Part shown: positions 23,805-33,531 of the stretch, in pieces
How positions within the stretch are numbered: position 1 is the first letter of the stretch
Layout of the letters: every line of letters starts with the position of its first letter
DNA from: Calliopum simillimum
Lineage: Eukaryota; Arthropoda; Insecta; Diptera; Lauxaniidae
Length of the DNA: 64,000 nt
Assembly (NCBI GenBank): GCA_951812925.1
Contig: OX638368.1
Coordinates: 70,404,422 to 70,468,421, forward strand
Reading direction: 5' to 3'
Translations under genes and position numbers: made by a program
The notes under the pieces: generated by a model
Databases searched by the model: none
What the model was told of the DNA's origin: nothing
The model's input: the letters and a program-made list of their open reading frames with translations, nothing else

Positions 23805-24714
23805 CCCAGCCAGCCAGCCAGACAGACGGACATGGCTATATCGACTCAGGAGGTGACGCTGATCAAGAATATATATACTTTTCTATACCTGCCACGCCTC
23901 CTTCTCTGCGTTACAAACGGAAGGACAAAGTGAATATACCCTGGGTGTAGGGTATAAAAACTAACTTAAACGCGTAAACTATTTTAGTTTAAAAGAAAAC
24001 TTATTTTCATTAAAAAGATCTCAAAGACATTAACACGCTTTGTGAACTTATCTTTTTTTTTTTTTCAAAAAAAATTATTCGATGACTTATAAAGCTAACT
24101 AGAAAAGAGCACTTAATCTTAACAAGAACTTTTATAGTTTTTTTTTTTTGTTATTTTTTTCCGGAGACACGTTTTAACTGTACGTTTTAACAATTTTTCT
24201 TGTTTTTTTAATCTTTTTTATTACGATTCGATACGCGGAATTTCAGGAAAAAATTAAAAGTCTTTCTTTAATGCTCGCCATTTTATTTTTATTTTTCACT
24301 AACCGCGAAACCGACCGACATGTCCAAAATCCAAAACGCAACTCCCATCGGCAAATTAAATTCGTTGCCAACAGCCCAAATTTTAGGTATCTATTTACTA
24401 ATACCAGTAAACAAAATCTTTCGTCAAATAGTTAACAACCTATTCTGGTCTCCCTCATTCCTATAGATTTCGGTGACGTTTCAAGATTGCGCCAAAAATT
24501 TTTGTCTCTTAATTTCAATGTCATTTAAAAGTGACATTCCATTGACCGATCTTTTTTTTTTTTGTTTCGTGTAATGGTATTAGTACATATTACGGGAAAT
24601 ATCGCATAGAACATAGGGTGTTTCCTAAAACGCAAAAATTGACTTCGAATTTATTAACCCTGCCGTACACCTTTTATGTATATTTTTTTTTTTAAAGGGC
24701 AGGCACACGCTACA
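21606..24714 (-). repeat. 5' LTR of the Osvaldo-like provirus, carrying a Helitron
   Basis: This 3109-bp copy equals the 3' LTR plus an 828-bp insertion at 23128-23955. TG...CA termini are intact on both LTRs. The near identity of the pair indicates a fairly recent insertion relative to the amount of damage in gag and pol. Confidence 0.9.
23128..23955 (-). mobile_element. INE-1/DINE-1-like non-autonomous Helitron
   Basis: The insertion is absent from the other LTR, where the matching site is an uninterrupted A-run. On the minus strand the element starts ATACCCTACACCCAGGGTAT (a terminal hairpin) and ends CACCCTTACTAG, the CTRR-type 3' end of Helitrons, followed by T. There is no target duplication beyond the A/T run. 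The motifs TATATATTCTTGATCAG, GCCATGTCCGTCTGTC and GCCACGCCC are shared with INE-1/DINE-1 from family knowledge. Three ~142-bp tandem units (each with CTTATATGGGAGGTGCCA) and a CAGC microsatellite (about 23761-23822) lie inside. Confidence 0.85.
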
Positions 24715-24984
24715 AACTTGGAGTCCTACCAATAAGAATCTAGGCTCAGATTGCGGTTTTCATAATTTTTATACTCAAGTCCGTCTGGCGCCTAACCTAA
24801 TGAGAAACTTGGGTAAAATGAAGCTTAAGGGAGGTTTAACGAAGTAGGCATACATGATTTAATGCTCTTTTTCATTCCGTTTGTTGTTTCGAACATTCAC
24901 AAGGGTATGAATACATTTTTTTATACAATTTTTCAGACGGTGTAACGTGGCAGATTTTGTATGTCACGTGGCAGAGACAATGTT

Positions 24985-26600
24985 TTTGCTCTTAAATTAT
25001 TTCCACATAAGCTTAATAGACCATCATGAATGCAGTTCTCTTTATTCATCTTTCATTTCTAACACAGAAAAATTTGTGATCAATCGGTTGGGTTGAAACG
25101 CAGAATTTTCGATGAATGTAAGTATGTGTACCTCAAAAATGACTTCCAAATTTGTATCACGTGGCAGAGAAGTTTGACTGCTAATAACACTAGTTTACAA
25201 ATGATTAAAATTTTTTTTCCCAGCGAATGCCGTTACTCATTTTATATGGAAAATGGGCTGCTGATTCCGAAAATCGCATTTTTTTTGGACCAAAAAAAAA
25301 AGATAGTTCCACTTAAATACAAATATCTCAAGAATCAATGTTTGTATTCAAACAAATAATATGTCATATTAAAGGTAATTAAATTACCTACAAATGATAT
25401 CCACATCACTTTTTGGCTGGTTTGTTAGTTTCGATGAAATAAATTGATTTCTGAAAAAAAGAGTATATTTTTCCGAAAAAATTACAAAAATGTCTAAATC
25501 AACTGCAGATTTTTACAAGAAAAAAAAATTTTAAAAATCATTTTGTATTTTTATATCATAGTCTATAAATTTGTTAGGCAAATAAAATACTATTTAAGAA
25601 AATCGATGGAAAAATGCAAAAGTTGTATACAATTCATTGATAAGTTACCAAAATGCGTTTTTCCCTATTTTTCCGTTTTTTTGTAATAAACTGTTCGAAA
25701 ATTTGAAACTTTTTGTAAAAGAAATTAGAAAATCCAAAAAATTTTTAAAGAAGGCATTAAAAGGAAATACCCGTGCCTCGCCGTTTTTCTCTAGCACGTC
25801 AGATTTTTTTTTAATCGATTTTTGAAGTTTTTTAATCCACTGTACATGAAAAAACAGAAATAACGCATTCTTGTGTTAAATCGATGAATTTAACTATATG
25901 ATCCTTACATCTGAGGTGTATCATGTCTTCAGCAAACTTATGCAGGATACTACGCGGAATATTTTTGTAGACAATTTTAACCCTCTCAAACCCCCACATG
26001 TAGGTCAAAATGACCTTCATGTGGGGGTCAAAAAAAAAACGTTATAAAAAAGTTATGTCTTCTTGTATAAATTTGAAGTTGAATTTGATTTTTTCTTATT
26101 TTTTTCGAAAAAAAAAAATTTTTTTTTTAGAAATCAATTTATTTCACCGAAACTAACGAACCAACCAAAAAGTGATGTGGATATCATTTGTAGGTAATTT
26201 AATTACCTTTAATATGACATATTATTTGTTTAAATATAAACATTGGTTCTTGAGATATTTGTATTTTAATGGAACTGTCTTTTTTTTTTGGTCCAAAAAC
26301 CGAAAATGACCGATATCTCAAAAACGACACGAAATAAAAAAAAAAAAAAAATGCGATTTTCGGAATCAGCAGCCCATTTTCCATATAAAATGAGCAACGG
26401 CATTCGCTGGGAATTTTGGCTGTAAACTAGTGTAACACGAAGACCACACAATTTATAATAATTCTTTGTTCGAAGGAAATGTGTATCTCAAGAAGCTTGG
26501 TAATATAAAATTCTAAAATCATGAACATTTAACTTATTTAACATACTTAGATATGACAAAAAATAGCGTACGAATGTCACGTGGCAGATTTTGAGATTGA
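24985..26600. repeat. Inverted repeat with ~300-bp arms inside the 19.6-kb element
   Basis: The arm at about 25180-25460 is repeated in reverse at about 26100-26440. Shared words are CAGCGAATGCCGTTACTCAT versus its inverse, AAATGGGCTGCTGATTCCG, and GTGATGTGGATATCATTTGT. The spacer is about 640 bp. The motif CACGTGGCAGA recurs at 24965, 25160 and 26578. This may be the inner part of the 19.6-kb element's own structure or a separate foldback. No transposase frame is present. Confidence 0.65.
25987..26030. repeat. Short near-perfect hairpin
   Basis: ACCCCCACATGTAGGTCA is followed after a three-base loop by TGACCTTCATGTGGGGGT. The 18-bp stem has one mismatch. It lies in the spacer of the larger inverted repeat. 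Function unknown. Confidence 0.7.
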
Positions 26601-26816
26601 CCATATGAATTTTCTAGTTAAATTAAGTAATTTGTAGAGTTACCTGCTTTTTCCGCAAACGGTATGGAGTTACCTTATTATTTCCCAAAATGCATCATTA
26701 ACGCAATTTTTTGTTTCTTAATAACTTGAATATGATATGCATTATTAAAATTTCGCTCTGATAGAATGATTGTAAATCAAAAAAACATTCCATTTTTCAT
26801 GGTTTTTTTATATTCC

Positions 26817-26855
26817 AAAAAAATGGAGTTATCTGGTTTTTCCGCGCTATCACAG
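26817..26855 (-). repeat. Right terminal inverted repeat of the 19.6-kb element
   Basis: On the reverse strand it begins CTGTGATAGCGCGGAAAAAC and matches the left end at 7217 over about 37 bp. AAA at 26856-26858 is the probable duplication. Confidence 0.75.
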
Positions 26856-26858
26856 AAA

Positions 26859-27597
26859 TAGTGAAAGCTTTCCAAAGCTTGAAAAACAACAAGGCCGCCG
26901 GTATAGATCAAATAACAGCTGTACTGTTAAAAGCGTGCCCCATTTCATTAGCTAAGATTCTTCATCCTCTGATTTCCAGAATCTGGAGCCAAAGATTGGC
27001 AAAAAAATTTGACCTCAGAGAGAGCCGAAATTATAGAGGAATAACTTTGTTCTCAGTACCATCAAAAGTACTGACAAAAGTGCTTCTAAACAGGGTAAGC
27101 GAAAAACTTGATTCGGCCATCCGGAGGCAATAAGCAGGATTCCGGCCAATCATGCGTGGATCAAATCAACACCCTTAGAATAATTTTCGAACAATCATGT
27201 GAGTGGCGTGCTGCGCTTCAACTTGTTTTCATAGACTATAGCACTGTCTTTGACAGTGTCTCCGGAAAAAACATCTAAGTTTCACTGCAGCGAAGAGGTA
27301 TTGATGCGAAGGCCATAAACTTAGTACGTGCACAATATGAATGCTTTAAATGCGGTGTGTTACACAACGGGTTGTTGTCACCGACATTCACCACTAATTC
27401 AGGCGTACGGCAGGGTGTTTACTATCAGCATTTCTCTTCCTTATCGTTTTTGACGATATCCTGGATGAAGATCTTTATAAGGTCAAAAGGGGTATCCAAT
27501 CGAACTTTACCAAACATCTAGAAGATCCCAACTACGCTGACGATACTTGCCTCTTATCGTCCAAACACTCAGATATGCGAAGCAAAATTGAGTCAGT
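26859..27597 (+). pseudogene. RTE-like LINE reverse transcriptase, decayed
   Basis: This resumes the LINE frame broken at 7215. It reads IVKAFQSLKNNKAAGIDQIT, then LHPLISRIWSQ and ESRNYRGITLFSVPSKV. Between WSQ and the NYRG block roughly 15-20 residues expected in this family are missing. After 27130 stops and frameshifts accumulate, but later blocks remain readable: VFIDYSTVFDSVS (first catalytic Asp region), SGVRQG and NYADDTCLLSSKHSDM (YADD). The RT reverse-transcribes the element RNA at the nick. Homology ends at 27597, where an unrelated coding-like segment begins; the LINE 3' end is not in the window. Confidence 0.8.
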
Positions 27598-27829
27598 ACA
27601 ATTTCCTGTCAAAACAGGAAACCATTCGTCCGGTGACACATTTAACACAACCTCTTTTTCCTTTAAGAGGTTGGAACGATCGCGGAACATCAGCGTCAAT
27701 ATCATCAAGTTGCATTTCATTTGCGTCACTCGATTCGGTTGAAGAAGTTTCTCCAACTACCATTATACCAATGAAATAAATGTGTGCATCTAGAAAACAA
27801 AAAACTCACCATCTGTTGCAACGTTGATA
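27598..27829 (-). pseudogene. Coding-like segment, unknown protein (right part)
   Basis: The minus strand is open over about 60 codons and reads GETSSTESSDANEMQLDDID, then RSFQPLKGKRGCVKCVTG. The acidic run and the CVKC pair look like real protein. The frame is cut at 27829 by a palindromic Tc1 element and appears to be the continuation of the segment at 29483-30010. I do not recognise the family. It may be a host gene fragment or part of another transposon. Confidence 0.4.
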
Positions 27830-28119
27830 TACAGTAGGTCCAAGCCAAAGTCGTACACCAAACAAACTTTTTTTCGATGCCCCAAAACTAAGTACGCAAA
27901 AACAACTTAATAAATTTGAAGTACATTTTTAAATGGCCTATTTAATCTCAATTTTAACAATAAACCAAACTTGAAATTTTCCGTTATTTTTGAAAATAAA
28001 TAAAAAGTTGCAGAAATCAAGCATATTCAGTACCAAAGCCAAAGTCGTACACCTTAACAAAATTATAATTTTTACATGAGTTCAGTTATTAGTGTACATT
28101 ATTTTGTTTTTATTTGTTA

Positions 28120-28521
28120 TGTTTAGTCCTTTTGGCATCCTTTGAATTGGTTTTTTACAATAGCTCGGATAAATTTTTTCCCATTCGCCATGAATACCCT
28201 TTTCAGTTCAGTTTTTGAACAAATATTGTGCTGGCGAACTTTTGCGTCCAGATAATTCCACAAGATTTTAATAGCATTTATATCTGGACTCTGCGCTAGT
28301 GTTACAAATATATTGGGACAGTTCTATTGAATCCATGATCTCATATTATAAGGAATATGTTTGAGATCGTTTTCTTGGTAAAAATACATATCACTACATT
28401 GACCAAGTTTATCCTTAAATTGCAGTAAATTTAGTTTTAAAATGTTCAAATAAATCTTATGATCCTTTCTTCCATCAAAAACATGGAGTATTCTAGGCCT
28501 AGCTGCTGAAAAGAGCCCCAA
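28120..28521 (-). pseudogene. Tc1-like transposase C-terminal half, left arm
   Basis: The minus-strand frame reads LFSAARPRILHVFDG, then a line containing YFYQENDLKHIPYN, which is the second catalytic Asp region in altered form. Decayed sequence follows that corresponds to the right arm's WNYLDAKVR part. It mirrors the copy at 28601-29164. Confidence 0.6.
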
Positions 28522-28600
28522 GCCATTAGTGAACCACCTTCATGTTTTACATTTGGTCTAACGTTTTTCTTTAATATAGAAGAAGCATCAAGAGGCTCGG

Positions 28601-29164
28601 TTGCTGTTTGCTAAAACTCACTGCCATAAAGATTTTTTCTTTTGGAAAAATGTTCTCTTCTTGAATAAAAGTAAGATTAATACTTTTGGATCAGACGGCA
28701 GACCATACATATTAAGAAAACCAACTGAAGCACCTTGTTCGAAAAACCTTAAACCATATGTAAAACTTGACGGTGGTTCACTAATGGCTTGGGGCTCTTT
28801 TTCAGCAGCTGGGTCTGGAATACTCCATTTTGTTGATAGTAGTAAGGATCATAAGATATGTTTGAACATTTAGAGACTAAATTTATTGCAATATAAGGAT
28901 AAACTTGGTCAATGTAGTAATAGGTACTTTTAATAAAATAACGATTTCAAACATATTTCTTATAATATGAGATCATGGATTCAATACAACTGTCCCAATG
29001 TATTCGTAACACTGGCGCAGGGTCCAGATATAAATGCTATTAAAATCTTGTGGAATTATCTGGACGCAAAAGTTCGCCAGCACAATATTTGTTCAAAAAC
29101 TGAACTGAAAAGGGTATTCATGGAAAATGGGAAAAAATTTATCCGAGCTATTGTGAAAAACTAA
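28601..29164 (+). pseudogene. Tc1-like transposase C-terminal half, right arm
   Basis: The frame reads HCHKDFFFWKNVLFLNKSK, FGSDGRPYILRKPTEA and VKLDGGSLMAWGSFSAAGSG. After a stop and shift it reads MRSWIQYNCPNVFVTLAQGP and KILWNYLDAKVRQH. This is the catalytic half of a Tc1-type transposase. The first catalytic Asp, normally in SDESK, reads LNKSK here, and the N-terminal DNA-binding half is absent. It is inactive. Confidence 0.7.
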
Positions 29165-29482
29165 TTCAAAGGATGCCAAAAGGACTAAACATGACAAATA
29201 AAAACAAAATAATGCACACTTATAACTGAACTCATGTAAAAGTTATAATTGTGTTAAGGTGTACGACTTTGGCTTTGGTACTGAATATGCTTGATTTCTG
29301 TAACTTTTTATTTTTTTCAAAAATAACGGAAAATTTCAAGTTTGGTTTTTTGTTAAAATTGAAGGATTAAATAGGCCATTAAAAAATGTACTTCAAATTT
29401 CTTAAATGATTTTTGCGTACTTAGTTTTGGGGCATTGAAAAAAAGTTTGTTTGGTGTACGACTTTGGCTTGGACCTACTGTA

Positions 29483-30010
29483 TTTGCGTTTTCGCCTTGT
29501 TTCTTCAGCATGCTTGCGTTCAAGCCGTCGTCTCTCTATACCAGAAGTGACCTTGTCCACGCCACTCATTGAGCCCATGCGACCTTTTAACCTTTGCAAC
29601 TTCAGAAATTCAACATCTTCTTGATTTTTCATGCTGGTGAAAGCATCAGCACTAGCGATGTCAAATATTGTAGATCATCCAAAGTGTCTATGAATTCAGC
29701 CTCTTTAGCATCATGAGCAGCGCCGCCTCTTGCAGAATGTTTTTGCAACTCACGATATGTTTTCCGTAATCCTAGAATTTTTTATTTAATGTGACAACCG
29801 TGTTTGATTGGGATTGCAGTCTGACGCCAAAAAATCGATACTGCGTCGGCCACTAATAATGCACTTCCGGATGCTGACATACGTCGATACATCGTATTAA
29901 AATAAAGCATTTGCAGCATTTGAAGGCAATTTTGAGCCCAGAATTTGCATGCACGTGTGCCCGATCAAGTAGATTTGGGTATTCGATCGCAAAGCAACTT
30001 TATTTAAAGA
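29483..30010 (-). pseudogene. Coding-like segment, unknown protein (left part)
   Basis: The minus strand reads SGSALLVADAVSIFWRQ, an in-frame TAA, then LRKTYRELQKHSARGGAA and KEAEFIDTLDDL. A small frameshift follows, then SADAFTSMKNQEDVEFLKLQ and GSMSGVDKVTSGIERRRLER. The helical, charged composition is strongly protein-like. A possible acceptor (ATTCTAG) precedes LRKTY. The frame is interrupted at 29483 by the palindromic Tc1 element and seems to continue at 27598-27829. I recognise no domain with certainty. Confidence 0.45.
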
Positions 30011-30184
30011 AGATGATGCTATTTTATCTATAAACTTTTTATTCTACACTTTTAAAACACGCTTCTGAAACACTTTTGAAACAATGAAATCACAACACGC
30101 GAAAACTGAATTGCCACGAAAAACAATTGAATAAATTTGAAAAAAAAAACGCGAAGGTAACTTTGCAAAAAAAATATTTGAAAA

Positions 30185-30870
30185 ACGGCAAACTTTCCAA
30201 AATGTGGATTTTGTATGAGGGGCCCCATAAGGGTGACAGATAGGTGATAGGTGTGGTAGGAGAAAATGTTTGGGAGGAAAAAATAATGTGACTTCGTCAT
30301 ACATTTCACCCCTCTAGGGATCACCCCCCGATGGCTATGAACTATTTTTCGAAATTTTTTGTGTTTTAGTAGGGGGGCTCACAAAAAGGGGTCAGATAGG
30401 GGGTAGGTGTGATGGGAGAAAATGTTTAGGAGGAAAAAATATTATGACCTTGTCATACATTTCACCCCTCTAGGGATCACCCCGGGGCAGCTATGAACTA
30501 TTTTTCCAAATTTTTTAAATTTTTTGTGGTTTTTGTAGGGGGCCTACAAAAGGGTGGCAGATAGGGGGTAGATGTGTCAATAGAAAATGTTAAGGACAGA
30601 AAAATAGTAGGGCCTTGTCATATGTTTGACCTATCTTGGAGTCATTCGGGGACAACAGCGAATTTTGAAAAATGTGGATTTTGATGGGGGAGCCCCAGAA
30701 GGGTGGCAGTTGGGGGGTAGGTACGTTGGGAAAAAATTTTTGGAAAGAAAAAATAATATGACCCGGATATATATTTCACCCCTCTTGGGATCACCCTGTG
30801 GAAGCTATGAATTATTTTCTTTAAATTTTTGCCAAATCGTCCCTCTTTGGGGTTGATGGGGCAGGTCTTA
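30185..30870 (+). repeat. Tandem array of ~160-bp units with GTCATACATTT core
   Basis: Four imperfect units repeat the words TTGTATGAGGGGCCCC-like, AGATAGGGGGTAGGT, GAGGAAAAAATA and GTCATACATTTCACCCC, with cores near 30298, 30453, 30617 and 30767. The same unit, in inverted arms, builds the foldback at 35.1-36.3 kb. No protein is coded. GG/CC-rich patches are unusual in this AT-rich window. Confidence 0.75.
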
Positions 30871-31782
30871 CCCTCCTCCGATTGGGACCAAACTTTGGTA
30901 AAATCAGTTTTTTGAGTAATCTAACTTTTTGGCCGGGGACCAAAACTTTAACCTTTTCAGATAATTTTATTTTCAACGGCAAAGGGCTACCTTTTATGTC
31001 CCAGTGAGACGACGACTCTTGGCGGCTGCTTCCTGCAATTGTGCTCTAAAAGACCCCTTCTGGGAGATTGAGACTCCCCGTGGACACGTACATGCTGATG
31101 CAAACAGGAAAAAAAACGTAACCTTTTTCCGGTCGCAACTGTCGCAAGTGTATTTTGCGAACAACTTTTATTTATTAGGAAAACACAATTTTTAAGTTAT
31201 CCGTACGTTTATTTAGATTAGATTAAGTTAGGTTTAAGTTATTCGTAAGTAAATTTAAGTTTTGTTTAAACTAGTTTTAAGTACTTTTAATAAAAATGAA
31301 AGCGAGAAAAACCACGAACCACGAGCTGCTGTTGTACCATGTATAAGGCTATAAATGCGAGTCACGAATTTTCTTATGTATCCAAATGACATTTATGTTC
31401 GCCAAGGGTATACCACACGAGTGAGTGAGACGGCAACACTTCAGATATCATGATCAATACTAGCGAGTACGAATTCGCCGCGCTAGTGGGTAGTGTTGCC
31501 ATAGCAAAAGGGTAATTTTAAGGAAATTCTTACGCTCATACGGGCCTATTTTATAGTTTACGTTGCCGCGTAAACACTAACAAAATTGGCCCGTGTCAGC
31601 TATCAAAATCGAAAAAACGCGCACTAAAACCAGGCTAATACATACGTCTTCGTATTTATCAAAATGAGGAATGCGTCCACCAATAAGCGATCCGTGTTTG
31701 ACCTCCTTAACTGTACGCGACAAATTGAAATACATATCTTGATCTTTTGTACCAGCGTAGTGTAACAACCAGTTATATTTTT
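30871..31782. other. Unassigned DNA
   Basis: No gene recognised. A repeated AAGTT/TTTAAGT pattern lies at 31190-31300. The interval may contain decayed LTR sequence, but no boundary is visible. Confidence 0.35.
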
Positions 31783-32527
31783 ATACCCTACACCCAGGGT
31801 ATATTCACTTTGTCCTTCCGTTTGTAACGCAGAGAAGGAGGCGTGGCAGATATGGAAAACTATATATATTCTTGATCAGCGTCACCTCCTGAGTCGATAT
31901 AGCCATGTCCGTCTGTCTGGCTGGCTGGCTGGCTGGGTAACGGCTGTGTGTGGAAATACATTTTTTGGGAAAACTAAGCAAGATAATTCAATGAAATTTG
32001 GTGCACAGCCTCCGTCGTCAAAGTTAGCTCGGGGGATTGAAAATGAGCGAAATCGGTCAACGGACACGCCTACCGCCCATACAAAAATATCTTCAAAATG
32101 CAAATTTTGGAGTATATTTCACAACAATGCAAGCAAACTACACATAAATACTACGAATTGTCAGCGCAAGCTCTGAGAAAAAGCTGGTCGAATTCGGACA
32201 AGAAAGTGTTTATTGAGATAATCAAACTAGATTTGACTCGGACACTAAAAACTACAAATGCAAGCTTTAAGCAAAAACTGGATAAAATCGGACAAGAGGG
32301 CGTGGCTCCTCCCATATAAGCAAAAGCTTCGAAACGCTATTCTGAAAATATTTTTTCAGATAATCCAACCAAATTTCACTTAAATACTAAGAACTATAAA
32401 TGCAAACTCTGAGAAAAAACTGGGTGAATTTGGAGGGCGTGGCACCTCCCACATTAGCAAAATTTTCAAAATACTGCTGTGTAGGGTATTTAATGTTTGG
32501 CCAGGCCAAAGGTAACACCCTTACTAG
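31783..32527 (+). mobile_element. INE-1/DINE-1-like Helitron, second copy
   Basis: It starts ATACCCTACACCCAGGGTAT and ends CACCCTTACTAG followed by TTTT, matching both termini of the copy at 23128-23955 in the opposite orientation. TATATATTCTTGATCAG, the CTGG microsatellite and the GAGGCGTGGC/CTCCCATATAAGC units are all present. It is 745 bp, slightly shorter because of fewer microsatellite and tandem units. Confidence 0.85.
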
Positions 32528-32855
32528 TTTTAAGTTGTATCCGTAAAGCGATTTGCTGTTGCAAAGAGTTCGAATCCTAGGAACCAACTTTGCCGTTTAG
32601 TTGCACAGTTGTCATCGTCAATTTCAAACTGAAATGGCAATAGACCGCTCATGAGTTGTGCGCGACTAGCATCTAAACCAGACTAATCGAATCTTTTAAA
32701 AGTTTATGCAACATAATCATTATCTTGAACATAGCCTTTGTCTTGTTCACATTATCTAATATTTCTTAAATTAAACCTTGTATTGCAAATTAACGTTTCA
32801 TTCATTCATATATCTGTTTTTATTTTTAAATTGGATTAAATAATTGTATTGCTTA
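32528..32855. other. Unassigned DNA
   Basis: No gene or repeat boundary was recognised. A tRNA B-box-like GAGTTCGAATCC at 32566-32578 was examined and rejected as a tRNA gene. Confidence 0.35.
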
Positions 32856-33531
32856 GGCGTTAGGAAATAACGCCCAAGGAAATAACGCCCAAAAAAAAAA
32901 AAAACGAAATAACGCCCAAATTATTTTCATATAAATTTGGGCGATAATCATTTTGGAAATAACTCCCAAAAATTTGGGCTTTATTTCGTTTTTTTTTGGG
33001 CGTTATTTCCTTTTTTTTTAAAAACACGAAATAACGCCCAAAAAAAAACGAAATAACGTCCAAAAAATAAAATGACGTAATAACGCCCAAAATAAAAAAC
33101 GAAATAACGCCCAAAAAATATGAAATAACGCCCAAAATCAAAAACGAAATAACGCCCAAATTATTTTCATATAAATTTGGGCGATAATCATTTTGGAAAT
33201 AACGCCCAAAATTTATTTGTATGAAAATAATTTGGGCGTTATTTCGTTTTGCGTTTTTGGGCGTTGTTTCATTTTTTAAAAATAAAACGAAATAACGCCC
33301 AAAAAAACGAAATAAAGCCCAAATTTTTGGGCGTTATTTCCAAAATGATTATCGCCCAAATTTTTATGAAAATAATTGGGGCGTTATTTCGTTTTTGTTT
33401 TTGGGCGCTATTTCATATTTTTTGGGCGTTATTCGTTTTTTTTTTTGGGCGTTATTACGTCATTTTATTTTTGGGCGTTATTTCGTTTTTTTTTTTGGGC
33501 GTTATTTCCTTGGCCGTTATTTCCTAACGCC
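32856..33531. mobile_element. Foldback MITE of AAATAACGCCCAA repeats, 9-bp duplication
   Basis: The whole 676 bp is an inverted repeat built from AAATAACGCCCAA-type words in the left half and TTGGGCGTTATTT in the right half. It starts GGCGTTAGGAAATAACG and ends with the inverse. The flanks TATTGCTTA (32847-32855) and TGTTGCTTA (33532-33540) are a 9-bp duplication with one mismatch. A 9-bp duplication with repeat-filled arms resembles the Drosophila Foldback/Mutator-like group. It is non-coding. Confidence 0.8.

Larger units (their letters stand above)
11493..24714 (-). mobile_element. Osvaldo/Ulysses-like Ty3/gypsy provirus, 13.2 kb
   Basis: Two long direct repeats (11493-13781 and 21606-24714) start TGTGGTGTCCC and end CACGCTACA, and the whole is flanked by AACT (11489-11492 and 24715-24718). 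Between them, on the minus strand and in order, are gag, RT, RNase H and integrase pieces. A primer binding site TGGCGCCCAATC lies next to the right LTR, complementary to a tRNA-Lys-like 3' end. Very long LTRs plus a Lys primer fit the Osvaldo/Ulysses group; family assignment is inference. The coding region is broken in several places. No obvious polypurine tract is seen beside the left LTR. Confidence 0.88.
7216..26855. mobile_element. 19.6-kb element with terminal inverted repeats, superfamily unclear
   Basis: The two ends are inverted copies: left CTGTGGTCGCGCGGAAAAAT, continuing CAGGTAACTCCATTTTT; right (reverse strand) CTGTGATAGCGCGGAAAAAC, continuing CAGATAACTCCATTTTT. The LINE frame is interrupted exactly here, and both flanks carry AAA (7213-7215 and 26856-26858), consistent with a 3-bp duplication. 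Subtracting the nested mariner (1.3 kb) and gypsy provirus (13.2 kb) leaves about 5.1 kb. No transposase was recognised in that remainder. Degenerate subterminal copies of GGAGTTACCTGGTTTTTCC occur at 7450 and near 26640-26680. A 3-bp duplication would fit CACTA or Harbinger groups, but the termini match neither clearly. Confidence 0.6.
27830..29480. mobile_element. Palindromic Tc1-like element, two C-terminal halves tail to tail
   Basis: Ends CAGTAGGTCCAAGCCAAAG occur in inverted orientation, with TA at 27828-27829 and 29481-29482. Inverted similarity extends at least 235 bp from each end. The motif CAAAGTCGTACACC recurs at the inner edge of each terminal repeat. It then continues into two oppositely oriented copies of the same transposase 3' half. 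The element is 1651 bp. Such a palindrome cannot code a whole transposase; it is likely the product of aberrant repair or transposition of a full-length parent. Confidence 0.8.

Noticed and set aside
23649..23933. Frame with Gln-Pro-Ala-Ser repeats
   Set aside because: It is the translation of a CAGC microsatellite inside a Helitron.
32560..32590. tRNA-like B box GAGTTCGAATCC
   Set aside because: No matching T stem, A box, anticodon arm or acceptor stem could be assembled around it.
33160..33340. CRISPR-like regular repeat spacing
   Set aside because: Repeats are inverted, variably spaced and without unique spacers, and the genome is eukaryotic.
32860..33527. Frames rich in GVISFF repeats
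   Set aside because: They are produced by the AAATAACGCCCAA foldback repeats.
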